Shown: positions 26,787 through 36,919, numbered from the stretch's first letter. The stretch: DNA of 64,000 nucleotides from an uncultured Chitinophagaceae bacterium (GCA_937862815.1 CALMED010000007.1:1-64000), one strand, 5' to 3'. Numbers and translations are program-made. Notes: generated from the sequence alone by a model not told the origin.

Positions 26787-27515
26787 TCAGGATTTGGTGC
26801 GGATGCGGCGGTAGGTGAGGAACAGGAAGAAAAAGAGGATGCTGGCAAAAAAGAGGAGGTCGCGGCTGTCGAGCACACCCCGGGCCATCGACAGGTAGTG
26901 TTGTTCCATGCCTGCCTGCTGGAGGTAGTAATCGGCGCCCGAACGGAAGACTGGCAGGCTGGCGATGGCGCCGGGGCCGAGGTAGAGCAGGAGGCAGCCG
27001 GCGGCACCCAGCAGGAAGGCGGCCACCGCGTTCGTGGTATAGCTGCTCATGCAGAGGCTGATGGCGGTGAAAGCGGCGCTCAGTAACAGCAGCCCGGTGT
27101 AGGAGCCGGTGAACCCGCCGGTATCGGCCACTGTGCCGGCTTCCGCCAGTACAGCAATACTCACGGCGTATACAGCGGTAGGCAGCAGGGCCAGCACTAC
27201 CACCAGGAAGGCTGCCAGGTATTTACCGGTGAGGAGCTGGCGGCTGGTGAGTGGCCGCGTTTGCAGAATTTCCATGGTGCCGCTCTTCCACTCATCGGGC
27301 AGCAGGCGCATGGTAATGGCTGGAATCAGTACCAGGAGGACAAACGGGGCCAGGGTGAAAAAATTTTCGAGCGTCGCATACCCATAATCCAGGATATTAT
27401 AACTCGAAAAAACAAAGAGCAGCAGCCCGTTGAGGAGCAGAAAGCTGGCGATGGCCAGGTAGCCGGTCAGGGTGCTGAAGTACTGCCGGATTTCTTTTTT
27501 ACAAAGCGCCCACAT
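26787..27515 (-). CDS. gldF: Gliding-motility ABC transporter permease GldF
   Basis: A 242-residue ABC-2-type permease with about six membrane helices. It carries the conserved N-terminal WALCKKEIRQYFSTLTGYL and LLPDEWKSGTMEILQTRPLTSRQLLTGKY segments of this family. I start at 27515 (MWALCKKEIRQYF): it is only six bases after a perfect TATTTTTG (27522-27529), and the longer ORF reading would begin upstream of that element. First gene of the operon with gldG. GldF alone is annotated by its consistent pairing with GldG. Confidence 0.9.
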   Translation of the reverse strand: MWALCKKEIRQYFSTLTGYLAIASFLLLNGLLLFVFSSYNILDYGYATLENFFTLAPFVLLVLIPAITMRLLPDEWKSGTMEILQTRPLTSRQLLTGKYLAAFLVVVLALLPTAVYAVSIAVLAEAGTVADTGGFTGSYTGLLLLSAAFTAISLCMSSYTTNAVAAFLLGAAGCLLLYLGPGAIASLPVFRSGADYYLQQAGMEQHYLSMARGVLDSRDLLFFASILFFFLFLTYRRIRTKS

Positions 27516-27521
27516 AGGCTG

Positions 27522-27529
27522 CAAAAATA
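27522..27529 (-). promoter_or_regulatory. -7 element of gldF, 6 nt from ATG
   Basis: TATTTTTG on the minus strand, full consensus, with six bases CAGCCT before the ATG at 27515. It decides the gldF start and predicts a nearly leaderless mRNA. Confidence 0.6.
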
Positions 27530-27763
27530 GCGGTTTCGGAGGCTGTCTGGCTTTCTTTATGGACATGAGGCCAGATCGGGTGACAACTTCCCGGTCGTGG
27601 CTGAAAATATTTAAGCCGCTGTTGAAAAATCAATCGGGAAAATTTGCCGGATTCGTTTAGATTTGTAAACATCCAATTTCTCCGAAGAACTGCTGATCCA
27701 ATTTTCCTCTTGCCGAACCGTTTTTTCGACTTTTTTTTTATAAACCGCAGTTAATTCATTTGT

Positions 27764-30247
27764 ATGAAGCGAGTTCTACTCACGTTTATCAGTTACCTGT
27801 TTCTCCTGGCAGCCAATGCCCAGTTTCAGACAGCCGCCATCAACGGCCTTATTGCACCCGGCGAATACGCCAACACCTGGGCCGACGGTGGTGGGCGCAC
27901 CTTTTACATGACCTGGGACGAGACCAACCTGTATTTCGCCGTGAGCGGGCTGACCAACCCGGGTGATGGCATCCTGTTGCACATTGACACCGATCCCCAG
28001 CCACTGGCCAACAGTGGAACTCCTGCCAATGGCAGTATATCCGCACCCTTCTTTGTGGATGGGGTGGAATACGGCCAGCTGCCGTTCCGGTCCAATTTTT
28101 ATTCCTTCTGTTTGCTGGGCCAGTCACGCCTGTTCCGCAGCGATGGCGCCGGCGGATGGATTGACCCATTTGTAAGTTTCCCCCGGGGCGAACCCGATCC
28201 CGGTGATCCGCAGGATGTGCGGGAGTTCAGCATTCCCTGGACGGAGATCAACGGCGTGGCTGGTCTGCCCGCTTCCTTCAACATTTTTTTCTGGCTCACC
28301 ACCACCATTCCCTCCAGCGCTTACTACGGAGGCTGCAGCAATCCCGCCGATAACGACTTTGCCGATATCACCAATCTCACCGGCCGTCATTATTTCAATG
28401 TTGGAGCTACCGACAACCCGCTGGCAGGTGATGCGTTCAGCCGCCTCTGCTTTATTAACTCGCGGGTGGACGATGAATTGATCTATGGATTTGGTGCCAC
28501 CAATACCTACTGGGATGTGGCGTCTGCCGATAACCGGATACTGTTGATTGATAAAGACATCACTGTACAGAATCAGCTCCGTACCGAAGGCGGCTCAGTA
28601 TTACGTCCTGCCGGCGACCGCACCGTTACCTTCACCGGCACCACCGGTTCCATCTTCAACAGCGGCTTCATGGATGCCAATCCTTTCTTTGGCAATACGC
28701 TCAATTATATCATAAATGGAACCGTTACACTGGATGCGGCCAGCACCAGCAATATTGATGTGTATAACATGACCATCAACGGTACCCTCAACCTCAACGG
28801 GGAAACCCTCCGTACCGGTAACTTCGGAACGGTGACGGTAGGTGCTGCCGGAACCCTCAACGCCGCTACCGGTCTGCTGGGTACTTACGGCACAGATCCT
28901 TCCAACTTCGTAATGTCCGGTGCTGCCAGTCTCATCATCGGCTCGCCCGATGGCATCAGCGCGGCCCCGTCGGCCACCGGCTCAGTGCAGACCAGCAGCC
29001 GTACCTTCTCCACCACAGGTGCCTATACCTATACCTCCGCTTCCGCACAGGTGACCGGCAGCGGTCTCCCGGCAACCGTCGGGCAGCTCAACGCGGTGAA
29101 TACCCCCAACGTTACGCTGAGCAACCCGGTTGCTGTAACCGGGTCGGTTGCCCTTAACAACGGCTTTTTGAGCCTCAACGGCAACAACCTCACCCTCACC
29201 GGCGCCACCATCAGCCGCACGGCGCCCGGCCATATTGTCACCTACAACGGGACTACGGCCGCTTCGGTGATCCGTAACAATATCACCGGTACCTTCACCT
29301 TCCCGGTGGGGACCTCACTGGGAGCGTACACCCCCGCAACGGTGGCACCCGTGAGTGCTTCCACCTTCAGCGTAGGGGTGTTTTCGCCGGCCGCCGCAAA
29401 TGGTGTAGCTGGCGGACCGGCCTTTGCCCCGGCCGACCTCGTTAAATTTGTAAACGCCACCTGGAATGTAGACCGCACCGCCGGAACCGGCGATGCACAA
29501 CTGCAGCTGGGATGGCCGGCAGCCCTCGAAGGGTCAACCTTTACCACGCTCACCGATGCACAGCTGGGCATCAGCCGTTACGACGGCAGCAGCTGGCTGG
29601 GCTTTGTCCAGGACCCCGGCACCGGCGACAACACGCTTAATACGGTGGCTGCCACCTTCAGTGCTTTCTCGCCGTTTATCGTTGGGCCGGCCAACCTGGT
29701 ACTGCCCGTTACCTTTACTTCGTTCCGCGGTGTGCTGGAAAATGGCAAGGCCCGTCTCAACTGGACAGCCGAGGAGAGCGATAACCTCAGTCACTACGAA
29801 GTGGAACGCTCCACCAACGGATCGCTATTTGGCAAGACTGCCCGCGTGGACCTGAGTGCCGCCACCGGCCGGGGCAGTTACCTGGCGTTTGACGAAAAAG
29901 TAACACGGGGCGCCAATTTCTACCGCATTGCCGCGGTGGGCAAGGACGGCGACCGTCGCTATTCGGCCACCATCCGGCTCAATGCCGCTACGGGTGTGAA
30001 GACCCTGCAACTCCTGCCTTCGGCCGATGTCGGTATCCTGGCGTTCCGCCTCAATGGGCTGGAGAAGGGTACCTACGCCGTGCAGGTGTTTACCAGCGGT
30101 GGACAGCTCGTGTACAGCACCCAGCTGCCCCACGACGGTGCTGAGCAGACCCGCACCCTCAATCTCGGCCGCTCCCTCCCTGCAGGTGTATACCAGTTGG
30201 TAATCAAGGGCGAAGGCACGGTGCTGAGCCAGGGATTTGTGAAGTGA
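27764..30247 (+). CDS. T9SS-exported protein with CBM9/DOMON-like N-terminus
   Basis: An 827-residue secreted protein. The signal peptide ends near LAANA; the mature N-terminus has the short motif AINGLIAPGEYANTWADGGG followed by FYMTWDETNLYFAVSG (about 24-200), like carbohydrate-binding family 9 or DOMON sandwich domains. A beta-solenoid-like region rich in short N-G-T-L repeats follows (about 300-500), then an FN3-like domain (LPVTFTSFRGVLENGKARLNWTAEESDN, about 645-730) and a C-terminal T9SS-like sorting domain (GLEKGTYAVQVFTSGGQLVY to VLSQGFVK). Probably a surface polysaccharide-binding protein, inferred. The start is preceded by TTCATTTG one base away. A strong terminator follows. Confidence 0.85.
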   Translation: MKRVLLTFISYLFLLAANAQFQTAAINGLIAPGEYANTWADGGGRTFYMTWDETNLYFAVSGLTNPGDGILLHIDTDPQPLANSGTPANGSISAPFFVDGVEYGQLPFRSNFYSFCLLGQSRLFRSDGAGGWIDPFVSFPRGEPDPGDPQDVREFSIPWTEINGVAGLPASFNIFFWLTTTIPSSAYYGGCSNPADNDFADITNLTGRHYFNVGATDNPLAGDAFSRLCFINSRVDDELIYGFGATNTYWDVASADNRILLIDKDITVQNQLRTEGGSVLRPAGDRTVTFTGTTGSIFNSGFMDANPFFGNTLNYIINGTVTLDAASTSNIDVYNMTINGTLNLNGETLRTGNFGTVTVGAAGTLNAATGLLGTYGTDPSNFVMSGAASLIIGSPDGISAAPSATGSVQTSSRTFSTTGAYTYTSASAQVTGSGLPATVGQLNAVNTPNVTLSNPVAVTGSVALNNGFLSLNGNNLTLTGATISRTAPGHIVTYNGTTAASVIRNNITGTFTFPVGTSLGAYTPATVAPVSASTFSVGVFSPAAANGVAGGPAFAPADLVKFVNATWNVDRTAGTGDAQLQLGWPAALEGSTFTTLTDAQLGISRYDGSSWLGFVQDPGTGDNTLNTVAATFSAFSPFIVGPANLVLPVTFTSFRGVLENGKARLNWTAEESDNLSHYEVERSTNGSLFGKTARVDLSAATGRGSYLAFDEKVTRGANFYRIAAVGKDGDRRYSATIRLNAATGVKTLQLLPSADVGILAFRLNGLEKGTYAVQVFTSGGQLVYSTQLPHDGAEQTRTLNLGRSLPAGVYQLVIKGEGTVLSQGFVK

Positions 30248-30275
30248 GATAGATAATACCTGATACTAATCATGC

Positions 30276-30307
30276 AAGCGCCCGCGGAAAAACGCGGGCG
30301 CTTTTTT
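30276..30307 (+). terminator. Hairpin terminator
   Basis: AAGCGCCCGCG / CGCGGGCGCTT, 11 bp perfect stem (30276-30286 with 30293-30303), loop GAAAAA, then a T run. Confidence 0.92.
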
Positions 30308-30398
30308 ACGTCCGTTAGTTTATTGTTTTGTACCTTACTAATCCTGAAAATCCAGTACTTGTGAAGCGCTGTATAAATACTCTAACTATTGATTGCGT

Positions 30399-31553
30399 AT
30401 GCGCTTGCTCTTTTGGATATTGCCTGCCATGGTATGGCTGCCTGTTTACGGGCAGGGCGACTGGAATGCCTATGCATCGGCGGTATACATCTATTCCCAG
30501 AATAACGGAACCAATTTTTACAACTGCCTGGCCCCGGGAGGAGGACAGAATATTGGTACGCTGACCTACAATGGGAACCTGGGTACCTACCTGTATAACT
30601 CCAATACCTTGCGGTTGGAGGGAGGAGAATTAAAAACCTTTAAGACCGGCACGGGCAACGTGTGCAGCGCCACGATGTGGTACCGGGTGTACCGGGCCGG
30701 CAACCCGGGTGGACCCTTTCTGCCCGTGAACCTGCCATTTTACTGTGATTGTACCGCCCCTGTATTTCCGTTGGCTTGTGGTGGAGGGCCCTGTAACGCT
30801 GGGGATCAGAAGTGGCAAAACCCGGGTGGGGCCGGCAGTACTGGTACTCCTATTGATCTTACCAACCGCGTGCTGGGCCGCTATACCCTGGAAGTGTATT
30901 TCGAAATCACCGGCTCCGACAGCGGTGGAGGTTGCGGCAGTACAAAGTTTGAAAATAACAACGGCGCTAACTGGTTCATGGATTTCACCATTGACTACCC
31001 CTTGCCGGTTACATTTGCCGGCTTGAAGGCCGGGCGCGATGAGAGCCGGGTACGGGTAGAATGGACGGTTACCGGCAACGATGCAGTAGCCGCCTACCAG
31101 TTGGAGCGCAGTTACGATGGACGGGTATTCCGGACTGTTTACAAAACGGAAGCCATGACGGGTAAACGGCAGTACACGGCCTGGGATGCGGCCGGACCCG
31201 GTTATGAGGGCACCCTGATTTACCGGGTGACGGCTGTAGCCCATTCGGGTTTGCGTACCTACTCCCCGGTTATTGCCGTGCCGCCCTCCAGCGGACGGCA
31301 AGAGCTGGCCGTGGTGGCCGTGCCAGGGAACAGCGTACTGCAGGTGCGCACCCGGGGGCTGCAACCGGGTATATACCGGGTGCAGGTAGTAAGCGCTTCG
31401 GGACAAATTGTTGAAAATCAGAAGATAACAATTACCGGAACCGGCAGCCAGACCCTGCAGCTGCTGCTCCGGCAACCTTTGTTTGCCGGCTGGTACCGGT
31501 TGGTGCTGGACGGTGCGGGAACATCCCGGCAAGCATCCTTTCTCTGGCCCTGA
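30399..31553 (+). CDS. Secreted Cys-rich protein with T9SS-like C-terminus
   Basis: A 384-residue protein of unknown function. I start at the ATG at 30399 (MRLLFWILPAMVWLPVYGQ), not the TTG two codons earlier; this gives a clean signal peptide. The mature N-terminal 170 residues have Asn/Gly/Tyr-rich stretches and paired cysteines (YCDCTAP, ACGGGPC, GGGCGS) that suggest disulphide bonds. An FN3-like segment (LPVTFAGLKAGRDESRVRVEW, about 205-290) and a short T9SS-like end (LQPGIYRVQVVSASGQIV to LFAGWYRLVLDG) follow. The 249 bp after it contain the perfect palindrome CTTACCGGTAAG (31564-31575) but no clear terminator. Confidence 0.78.
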   Translation: MRLLFWILPAMVWLPVYGQGDWNAYASAVYIYSQNNGTNFYNCLAPGGGQNIGTLTYNGNLGTYLYNSNTLRLEGGELKTFKTGTGNVCSATMWYRVYRAGNPGGPFLPVNLPFYCDCTAPVFPLACGGGPCNAGDQKWQNPGGAGSTGTPIDLTNRVLGRYTLEVYFEITGSDSGGGCGSTKFENNNGANWFMDFTIDYPLPVTFAGLKAGRDESRVRVEWTVTGNDAVAAYQLERSYDGRVFRTVYKTEAMTGKRQYTAWDAAGPGYEGTLIYRVTAVAHSGLRTYSPVIAVPPSSGRQELAVVAVPGNSVLQVRTRGLQPGIYRVQVVSASGQIVENQKITITGTGSQTLQLLLRQPLFAGWYRLVLDGAGTSRQASFLWP

Positions 31554-31802
31554 GGGCAGTGTCCTTACCGGTAAGCCCTCCCCGCCTGCCAGGGGCGAAC
31601 AGCCGTATGCTTTTTTTTGCTTAAATTGCTGCTCTGCAATTAATTAATCTGCGTCGTTGCGTCGGGTATCATCATTGTCCGGCCGCAAATTGTTGCAGAT
31701 TCCGCCCGAGTCCAATCCCTGCTGAAATCTCCTGCCTGAAAAGACACCGGCACGTTCCCTTATTGAAAATGAAAAACGGATCTGATCCGGATACTATTGA
31801 TT

Positions 31803-34800
31803 ATGAAAAGGCAATCAAACTTGCGATTACTTGTTTGTTCAAGGAAGGGGTCCTTCTTATGGTCCTTTTTTTATGCATTGTTTTTTTTAGTTTGCTTTAC
31901 TGGTTTTGGACAAGTTACAACAACATACCCCCTTCGTATCACAAATTTCTATGATGAGTTTAACAGCTCTGGCGGTGCTTTTAACCAGGGTTCATTCCAG
32001 GTGGGTATGTTTGCCAATGGGGTGGCACCAAGACAAACTGTGCGTTGGCGCAAATTCCGCACAGATGCAAGCGGTGCTGCAACCAGTGACCGCGCCATGC
32101 AGGTAGGTGATGAACTGGTGGTGCGTCTTTCCGCAACACGGGCATTTGGGAAAATCGGATTTGCATTGCTGGCCAGTCCGGCAACGGGTACCTGGGCTAA
32201 CCGCGAAAGTAATTATGCAATCTCCGTTAATCTTGATGGTCCGGCATATACGGGCGGAGCCTGGGGAAACTGGTACATCCGTTTTAATACGGGTTCAACA
32301 TCGGCAGCAAGCTTTGGCGGACTTGAAGGTACATTCAGAAATTTTACGTTTACTATGCGGCTCACAGCTCCCAACCGCATGAATATTACTATAACAGACG
32401 GTACCAATACCAGCACGTTCAACGATGTTGCGCTCAATACTACTAACCCGATCACCGATTGTTCATTTTTCTTGGAAAATGATTGGGATAATTCCTTCAA
32501 CAGAAATATTTTCTGGGGCCTGGGTGCCGATAATACACAACATTCCCTCACCAACACCCTCGCATTACCTGTTGGGCAAAGCAACAACAACTTTACCATT
32601 GGCACGGTTATCTCCAATGGGCTGGTGTCTAACAGTACATCAAGCGTTTCTGTCAACAGCCTGACAAAATCCGGTACCGGTAATGTGACGATGACCAATA
32701 ACAATACCTACACTGGACTTACTACCATAACAGCCGGCACGCTTACATTGAACGCGGCACCGGTTCTCCCTGCAACCAACGCCATTACCATCAACGGCGG
32801 CACGCTCACCATCGCCAATGCCGGTGCGCTCAGTTCCTCTAACAATATAACTCTTTCAACAGGCACACTGGCGCTTGGTGCAGTTGCTTCCGCCTCCACG
32901 TCCAACATCGGTTCACTTACGTTCAGCGGTGGTACAACCCTCAGCCTTGCAGCGGCTCCTGCGTCCTGTTCGCTGATGGTGGCAGCCACGGCCGGCTTTG
33001 CTACCGGCAACCTCACCATTACCGGCTGGGTACCCACGAAACGTATAATCATCACCGATATCTCCCATATTAACGATCCGGTGCTTTTGGGCCGCATCAA
33101 TTTCTTTGGTTACGGGGTGGGGGCCAAGCTCATCAACGGCAATGAACTGGTGCCGCAGTTGCTGTTTGTGACCAACGGCACCAATGGCGGTAATTTTGAT
33201 GTTGACGGGTCATGGTTAAATAATGATCGTCCCACAGCCAACAACGGCACCGAGTCCATTTTTGTGCAGGCAGGGGATGTGCTGGTACAGAATACCAACT
33301 TCAATGTACTCAATGCCAACGTTTCTGGTACTCTCAGCATGAACGCCGTTAATACGATCACCCTTGCCGGCACCGGCGCATTCAATCATTCCGGCAGTAT
33401 TAACATGGCATCCGGTAGTGTAATCACCATGAATGCCGGCGCCACCTGGAACAATACGGGCGGTACGTTTACCGGCTCCCCCACCGGGCGCATCACCTTT
33501 GTTGGTGCGGGTACCATCACCGGTTCGGGCACTTTTCCCGATGTACACATTGGCGGCGGGGTGAACTTTGGTACAGGTACCATCACCATCGGTAACGGAT
33601 CCACGCTCACCATTAACGGTGGTGGTTTTGTTGCCACCAATGCGCCTTTCTACGCTACCGGATCCCGGCTTACCTATAATACCGGGGCCGGCACTTTCCA
33701 ACGGGGTGCCGAGTGGCAGCCCGGCATCAGTGGCCGCGGTGTGCCGCACCATGTGCAGGTAAATACCGGTGCCACGCTCAACCTCGATGTTAGCCCTGCC
33801 TTTAACGCCAACGAAGCCCGCACCTGTCTGGGTGATCTCGATTTATACGGTATATTGACTATGGGTGGAACGGTGGCGGAAGGCGGCAGCATGGATGAGG
33901 ATCTCAGTGTACGGGGTAATGTTACGATTTTCAGTACCGGCACGTTACGGTTGGGATGCCAGGAACCCTTTACACAAGTTACAGGCGATTTACTGCTGGG
34001 CGGCAACTGGCTGCGCCTGTCAGGGGGTAACTTTTTTGGCAGCCAGCGCGCCATCATTTTCGATGGATCCAACGCCCTGCAAACTGTTGAACGCGTGGGT
34101 GACGCCGAAAATATACCGTATTTTATCATTGCCAAACCAGCAGCAGGAACGGTGCGGCTCCTGTCGGACGTGAACGTTAACGGAGAAAATCAGGGCCACC
34201 CTTTCCAATTATTAAACGGCACACTCGACCTCAACGGCCGTACGCTTGTATTCCGCACGTTTAATACAACGGCGCATGAAGGCATCCGCATTGACGGTTC
34301 GGCCGGTAACCTGGTCCGAAACGTGATCAGCAGCGCCGGCCCTGCCAGTTTCACTTTCACCCATGGTAATGCAACAGACCGCATTGCTACCGTCAGCCGC
34401 AACAGCACCGCGTTATCCACTCTCTCGTTCGGTACCAATGTGGTGGTACAGATCAGCCGCACCGGCGGCGGGTTAAGTGGTGTTGATTTCGGGAACGCCC
34501 TCACCACCATCAATGGCACCCTGCAGATAAACGGGGGGGGCTTTGTGAGCACAAACCCGCCCACGTATACGGATAACTCCCTGCTGCAATACAATACCGG
34601 CGGTAATTACAACCGGAGCGTGGAGTGGAGTACAGCGGCCAGCGGACCGGGACATCCTTTTAATGTGCAGATATCTAATTCTGGCACCAATTTCAGGGCC
34701 GGTCGATTCGATGGCACGTATACCGCAATACCACTCAACCTGAGGGGCAGCATTACCGTTGATGCCGGCACTACCTTTAATATGACCACCTTTGATGGTG

Positions 34801-36299
34801 GAACCAACATGACCGTCCCCTTAACGGTTGGTTTTGATGTGATTATCAACGGTACCCTGTTGGCTTCGCAGGCAGGTGGGGGCGGTATTGTGCTGGGCCG
34901 TAACTGGGTCCGTAACAGCGGAGGCGTATTCACACCTTACCAGCGGACGGTTACCTTTAACGTGAGCCGGGACGCGACCATAACGGCCCCGGCCCCCGGC
35001 GAAACGTATTACAACCTTGCCATTAATAAGCCGGGTACCGGCATCATGGGAAATATGACAACACCTTACCTGGGTTACCGGGTGACATTGAACAGTCCGG
35101 TGGTGGTAAGCAATGGTCTCACGCTTACCTCCGGCATTTTTGTCACCACGGCCACCAACATCATGACGCTTAACGATGCGGCCACCGCTACCGGCGGCGC
35201 TGTTGAGTCGTTTGTTTCGGGGCCCCTCCGCAAAAACGGTACGGCCAATTTCCGGTTCCCGGTGGGTAAAATTGTCAACACGGTACCTCCCTTTGCATAC
35301 CACTACCGGCCCATCGAAATAGGCGCGCTGGGCGGAACTTCCTTTGCCTACACTGCGGAATTTATCCGGCAGGATCCCTATACACAGGGCCTGATCAGTG
35401 CGCTGGCAAGGGCGGCTAATCTGCAAAGCATCAGCCGCTGCGAGTATTGGGATCTTACACGAACAGGTGGCCCCACCACCATACAGGTGACGGCTTCCTG
35501 GTCCACCCACTCCGTCTGGCCCAGCCAGTGTAATGTGGGTTCTTATGTGAATGATGTACCCTCCCTGGTGGTGGTGCCGTTCAACGGGCCCAGTCCGCTA
35601 CCCGGTCCCAGCCAATGGGGGGATGCCGATTTCGGTCAAAGCGCAACCGGAACCGGTAACCAGGCTTATATCAATACCATCCGGTGGGACGGCCCATTGA
35701 ATTACAATAAATTTGTGTTGGGTACCATAGATGCCAACTTCAACCCCCTCCCCTTTAAACTCGTCCGATTTGAAGGCCGTGGCCAGGGAAGCGCCATTGC
35801 CCTGCAATGGGAAGTGGAGGGCAACCACCTGCAGCAGGAATACCAGCTGGAGCACAGCACCGACGGCCAACGCTTCACCCGCATTGCCACCGTGCCGGCC
35901 ACCGAACTGCTCACCCGGGCCAACTACCGCCACCTGCACGGGCAACCCGCGGGCGGACTCAACCACTACCGCCTCTCCGTCATTGACCGCGAAGGCCGTA
36001 ACCGGCAATCCCAAACCATACAGGTATGGGTACAGACGCCAGGTGTCCGCCCCGGTCTTTATCCCAACCCGGTAACCGGCAGCCATGCCACCTTCTACAC
36101 CGGCAACCTGCCCAAGGGCACTTACCAGGTGCAGTTGCTGGGCAGCGACGGCCGCCTCCTGCTGCAGCAACGACGGGTGCACGATGGGCAGCAACCGGTT
36201 TGGCAGATTGACCTGCCACCTGCTCTGAGCGGCGGGGTGTACTGGCTGCACATTGCGGGACCCCCGCAGGATCCCATCCGCATAAAGCTTGTGCGGTAG
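31803..36299 (+). CDS. Very large T9SS-exported beta-helix protein
   Basis: A 1498-residue secreted protein. I start at 31803 (MKRQSNLRLLVCSRKG) because the ORF's first codons are TTG and ATT; a signal-like helix ends near FTGFGQ. Residues about 286-330 (LTKSGTGNVTMTNNNTYTG) match passenger-associated beta-strand repeats of autotransporters. Residues about 600-670 and about 905-970 repeat the plan INGGGFVxTNxPxY, YNTG and EW. A C-terminal T9SS domain (LYPNPVTG to IRIKLVR) is preceded by an FN3-like linker. Probably a surface beta-helix adhesin or filament; function inferred. TACTATTG ends three bases before the ATG. Confidence 0.85.
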   Translation: MKRQSNLRLLVCSRKGSFLWSFFYALFFLVCFTGFGQVTTTYPLRITNFYDEFNSSGGAFNQGSFQVGMFANGVAPRQTVRWRKFRTDASGAATSDRAMQVGDELVVRLSATRAFGKIGFALLASPATGTWANRESNYAISVNLDGPAYTGGAWGNWYIRFNTGSTSAASFGGLEGTFRNFTFTMRLTAPNRMNITITDGTNTSTFNDVALNTTNPITDCSFFLENDWDNSFNRNIFWGLGADNTQHSLTNTLALPVGQSNNNFTIGTVISNGLVSNSTSSVSVNSLTKSGTGNVTMTNNNTYTGLTTITAGTLTLNAAPVLPATNAITINGGTLTIANAGALSSSNNITLSTGTLALGAVASASTSNIGSLTFSGGTTLSLAAAPASCSLMVAATAGFATGNLTITGWVPTKRIIITDISHINDPVLLGRINFFGYGVGAKLINGNELVPQLLFVTNGTNGGNFDVDGSWLNNDRPTANNGTESIFVQAGDVLVQNTNFNVLNANVSGTLSMNAVNTITLAGTGAFNHSGSINMASGSVITMNAGATWNNTGGTFTGSPTGRITFVGAGTITGSGTFPDVHIGGGVNFGTGTITIGNGSTLTINGGGFVATNAPFYATGSRLTYNTGAGTFQRGAEWQPGISGRGVPHHVQVNTGATLNLDVSPAFNANEARTCLGDLDLYGILTMGGTVAEGGSMDEDLSVRGNVTIFSTGTLRLGCQEPFTQVTGDLLLGGNWLRLSGGNFFGSQRAIIFDGSNALQTVERVGDAENIPYFIIAKPAAGTVRLLSDVNVNGENQGHPFQLLNGTLDLNGRTLVFRTFNTTAHEGIRIDGSAGNLVRNVISSAGPASFTFTHGNATDRIATVSRNSTALSTLSFGTNVVVQISRTGGGLSGVDFGNALTTINGTLQINGGGFVSTNPPTYTDNSLLQYNTGGNYNRSVEWSTAASGPGHPFNVQISNSGTNFRAGRFDGTYTAIPLNLRGSITVDAGTTFNMTTFDGGTNMTVPLTVGFDVIINGTLLASQAGGGGIVLGRNWVRNSGGVFTPYQRTVTFNVSRDATITAPAPGETYYNLAINKPGTGIMGNMTTPYLGYRVTLNSPVVVSNGLTLTSGIFVTTATNIMTLNDAATATGGAVESFVSGPLRKNGTANFRFPVGKIVNTVPPFAYHYRPIEIGALGGTSFAYTAEFIRQDPYTQGLISALARAANLQSISRCEYWDLTRTGGPTTIQVTASWSTHSVWPSQCNVGSYVNDVPSLVVVPFNGPSPLPGPSQWGDADFGQSATGTGNQAYINTIRWDGPLNYNKFVLGTIDANFNPLPFKLVRFEGRGQGSAIALQWEVEGNHLQQEYQLEHSTDGQRFTRIATVPATELLTRANYRHLHGQPAGGLNHYRLSVIDREGRNRQSQTIQVWVQTPGVRPGLYPNPVTGSHATFYTGNLPKGTYQVQLLGSDGRLLLQQRRVHDGQQPVWQIDLPPALSGGVYWLHIAGPPQDPIRIKLVR

Positions 36300-36436
36300 C
36301 AGCCGGAAAATGAAGAGGAGGGAAACAGAATTTTTTACCCGGGCAGCATTTTAAAAATAACGGCTGTCTATATCGTAACCCGGTTGTGATTGCTATTGAT
36401 TATTGCAAACCGGAGCCAAAACCAACTGCTGCGATG

Positions 36437-36464
36437 CCCCTCCTCCGGAGGGGTGTCTTTTTTT
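36437..36464 (-). terminator. Hairpin before the iron-sulfur carrier gene
   Basis: CCCCTCC / GGAGGGG, seven-bp stem (36437-36443 with 36447-36453), loop TCC, then a T run on the plus strand (36458-36464). Orientation therefore best fits the end of the upstream plus-strand transcript; listed strand is uncertain. Confidence 0.7.
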
Positions 36465-36518
36465 AGCCGGTAGATAAAAGAGTTAAATCGGGAAGGTTCA
36501 TACCCCCTGCAGGAATCT

Positions 36519-36851
36519 TTACACGGCAAAACTTTCCCCGCAACCGCAGGTGCGGCTGGCATTGGGATTGCTGAAATGGAAGCCTTTACCGTTGAGCCCG
36601 TCGCTGAAGTCGAGGGTGGTATTGTGGAGGTAGAGAAAGCTTTTCAGGTCGGTGACCACTTTCACGCCATTGTCTTCAAACACCTGGTCGTTGGGGTGCG
36701 ATTCGTTGTCGAAATCCAGCTTATAACTCAGCCCGCTGCATCCGCCGCCCACTACCGACACCCGCAGAAAATAGTCCTGCTGGCCGGCAATAGCCGCCTG
36801 CTGCATGAGATCGGCTACTTTTTCTTTTGCTTTATCGCTCACAAAGATCAT
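36519..36851 (-). CDS. HesB/IscA-type iron-sulfur carrier
   Basis: A-type Fe-S cluster carrier of 110 residues, cytoplasmic. The three conserved cysteines are in SVVGGGCSGLSYKL (C38 or nearby) and TCGCGESF near the C-terminus (two). The family (IscA, SufA, ErpA) passes Fe-S clusters to target enzymes. The sequence also has the conserved LDFSDGLNGKGFHFSNPNA loop before the Cys pair. It could be called sufA or erpA, but the genome context does not separate these. A perfect promoter at 36912 gives a leader of about 60 nt. Confidence 0.93.
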   Translation of the reverse strand: MIFVSDKAKEKVADLMQQAAIAGQQDYFLRVSVVGGGCSGLSYKLDFDNESHPNDQVFEDNGVKVVTDLKSFLYLHNTTLDFSDGLNGKGFHFSNPNASRTCGCGESFAV

Positions 36852-36911
36852 AACTGCGTTTTTAGAAAGACCGCGGCTATTTACCAGTTCAGGTACACAG
36901 CCAGACAGCTA

Positions 36912-36919
36912 CAAAGGTA
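36912..36919 (-). promoter_or_regulatory. -7 element of the iron-sulfur carrier gene
   Basis: TACCTTTG on the minus strand, full consensus, about 60 bases before the ATG at 36851. Confidence 0.6.

Noticed and set aside
30630..31532. 300-residue minus-strand ORF
   Set aside because: Antisense to the Cys-containing secreted protein; no features.
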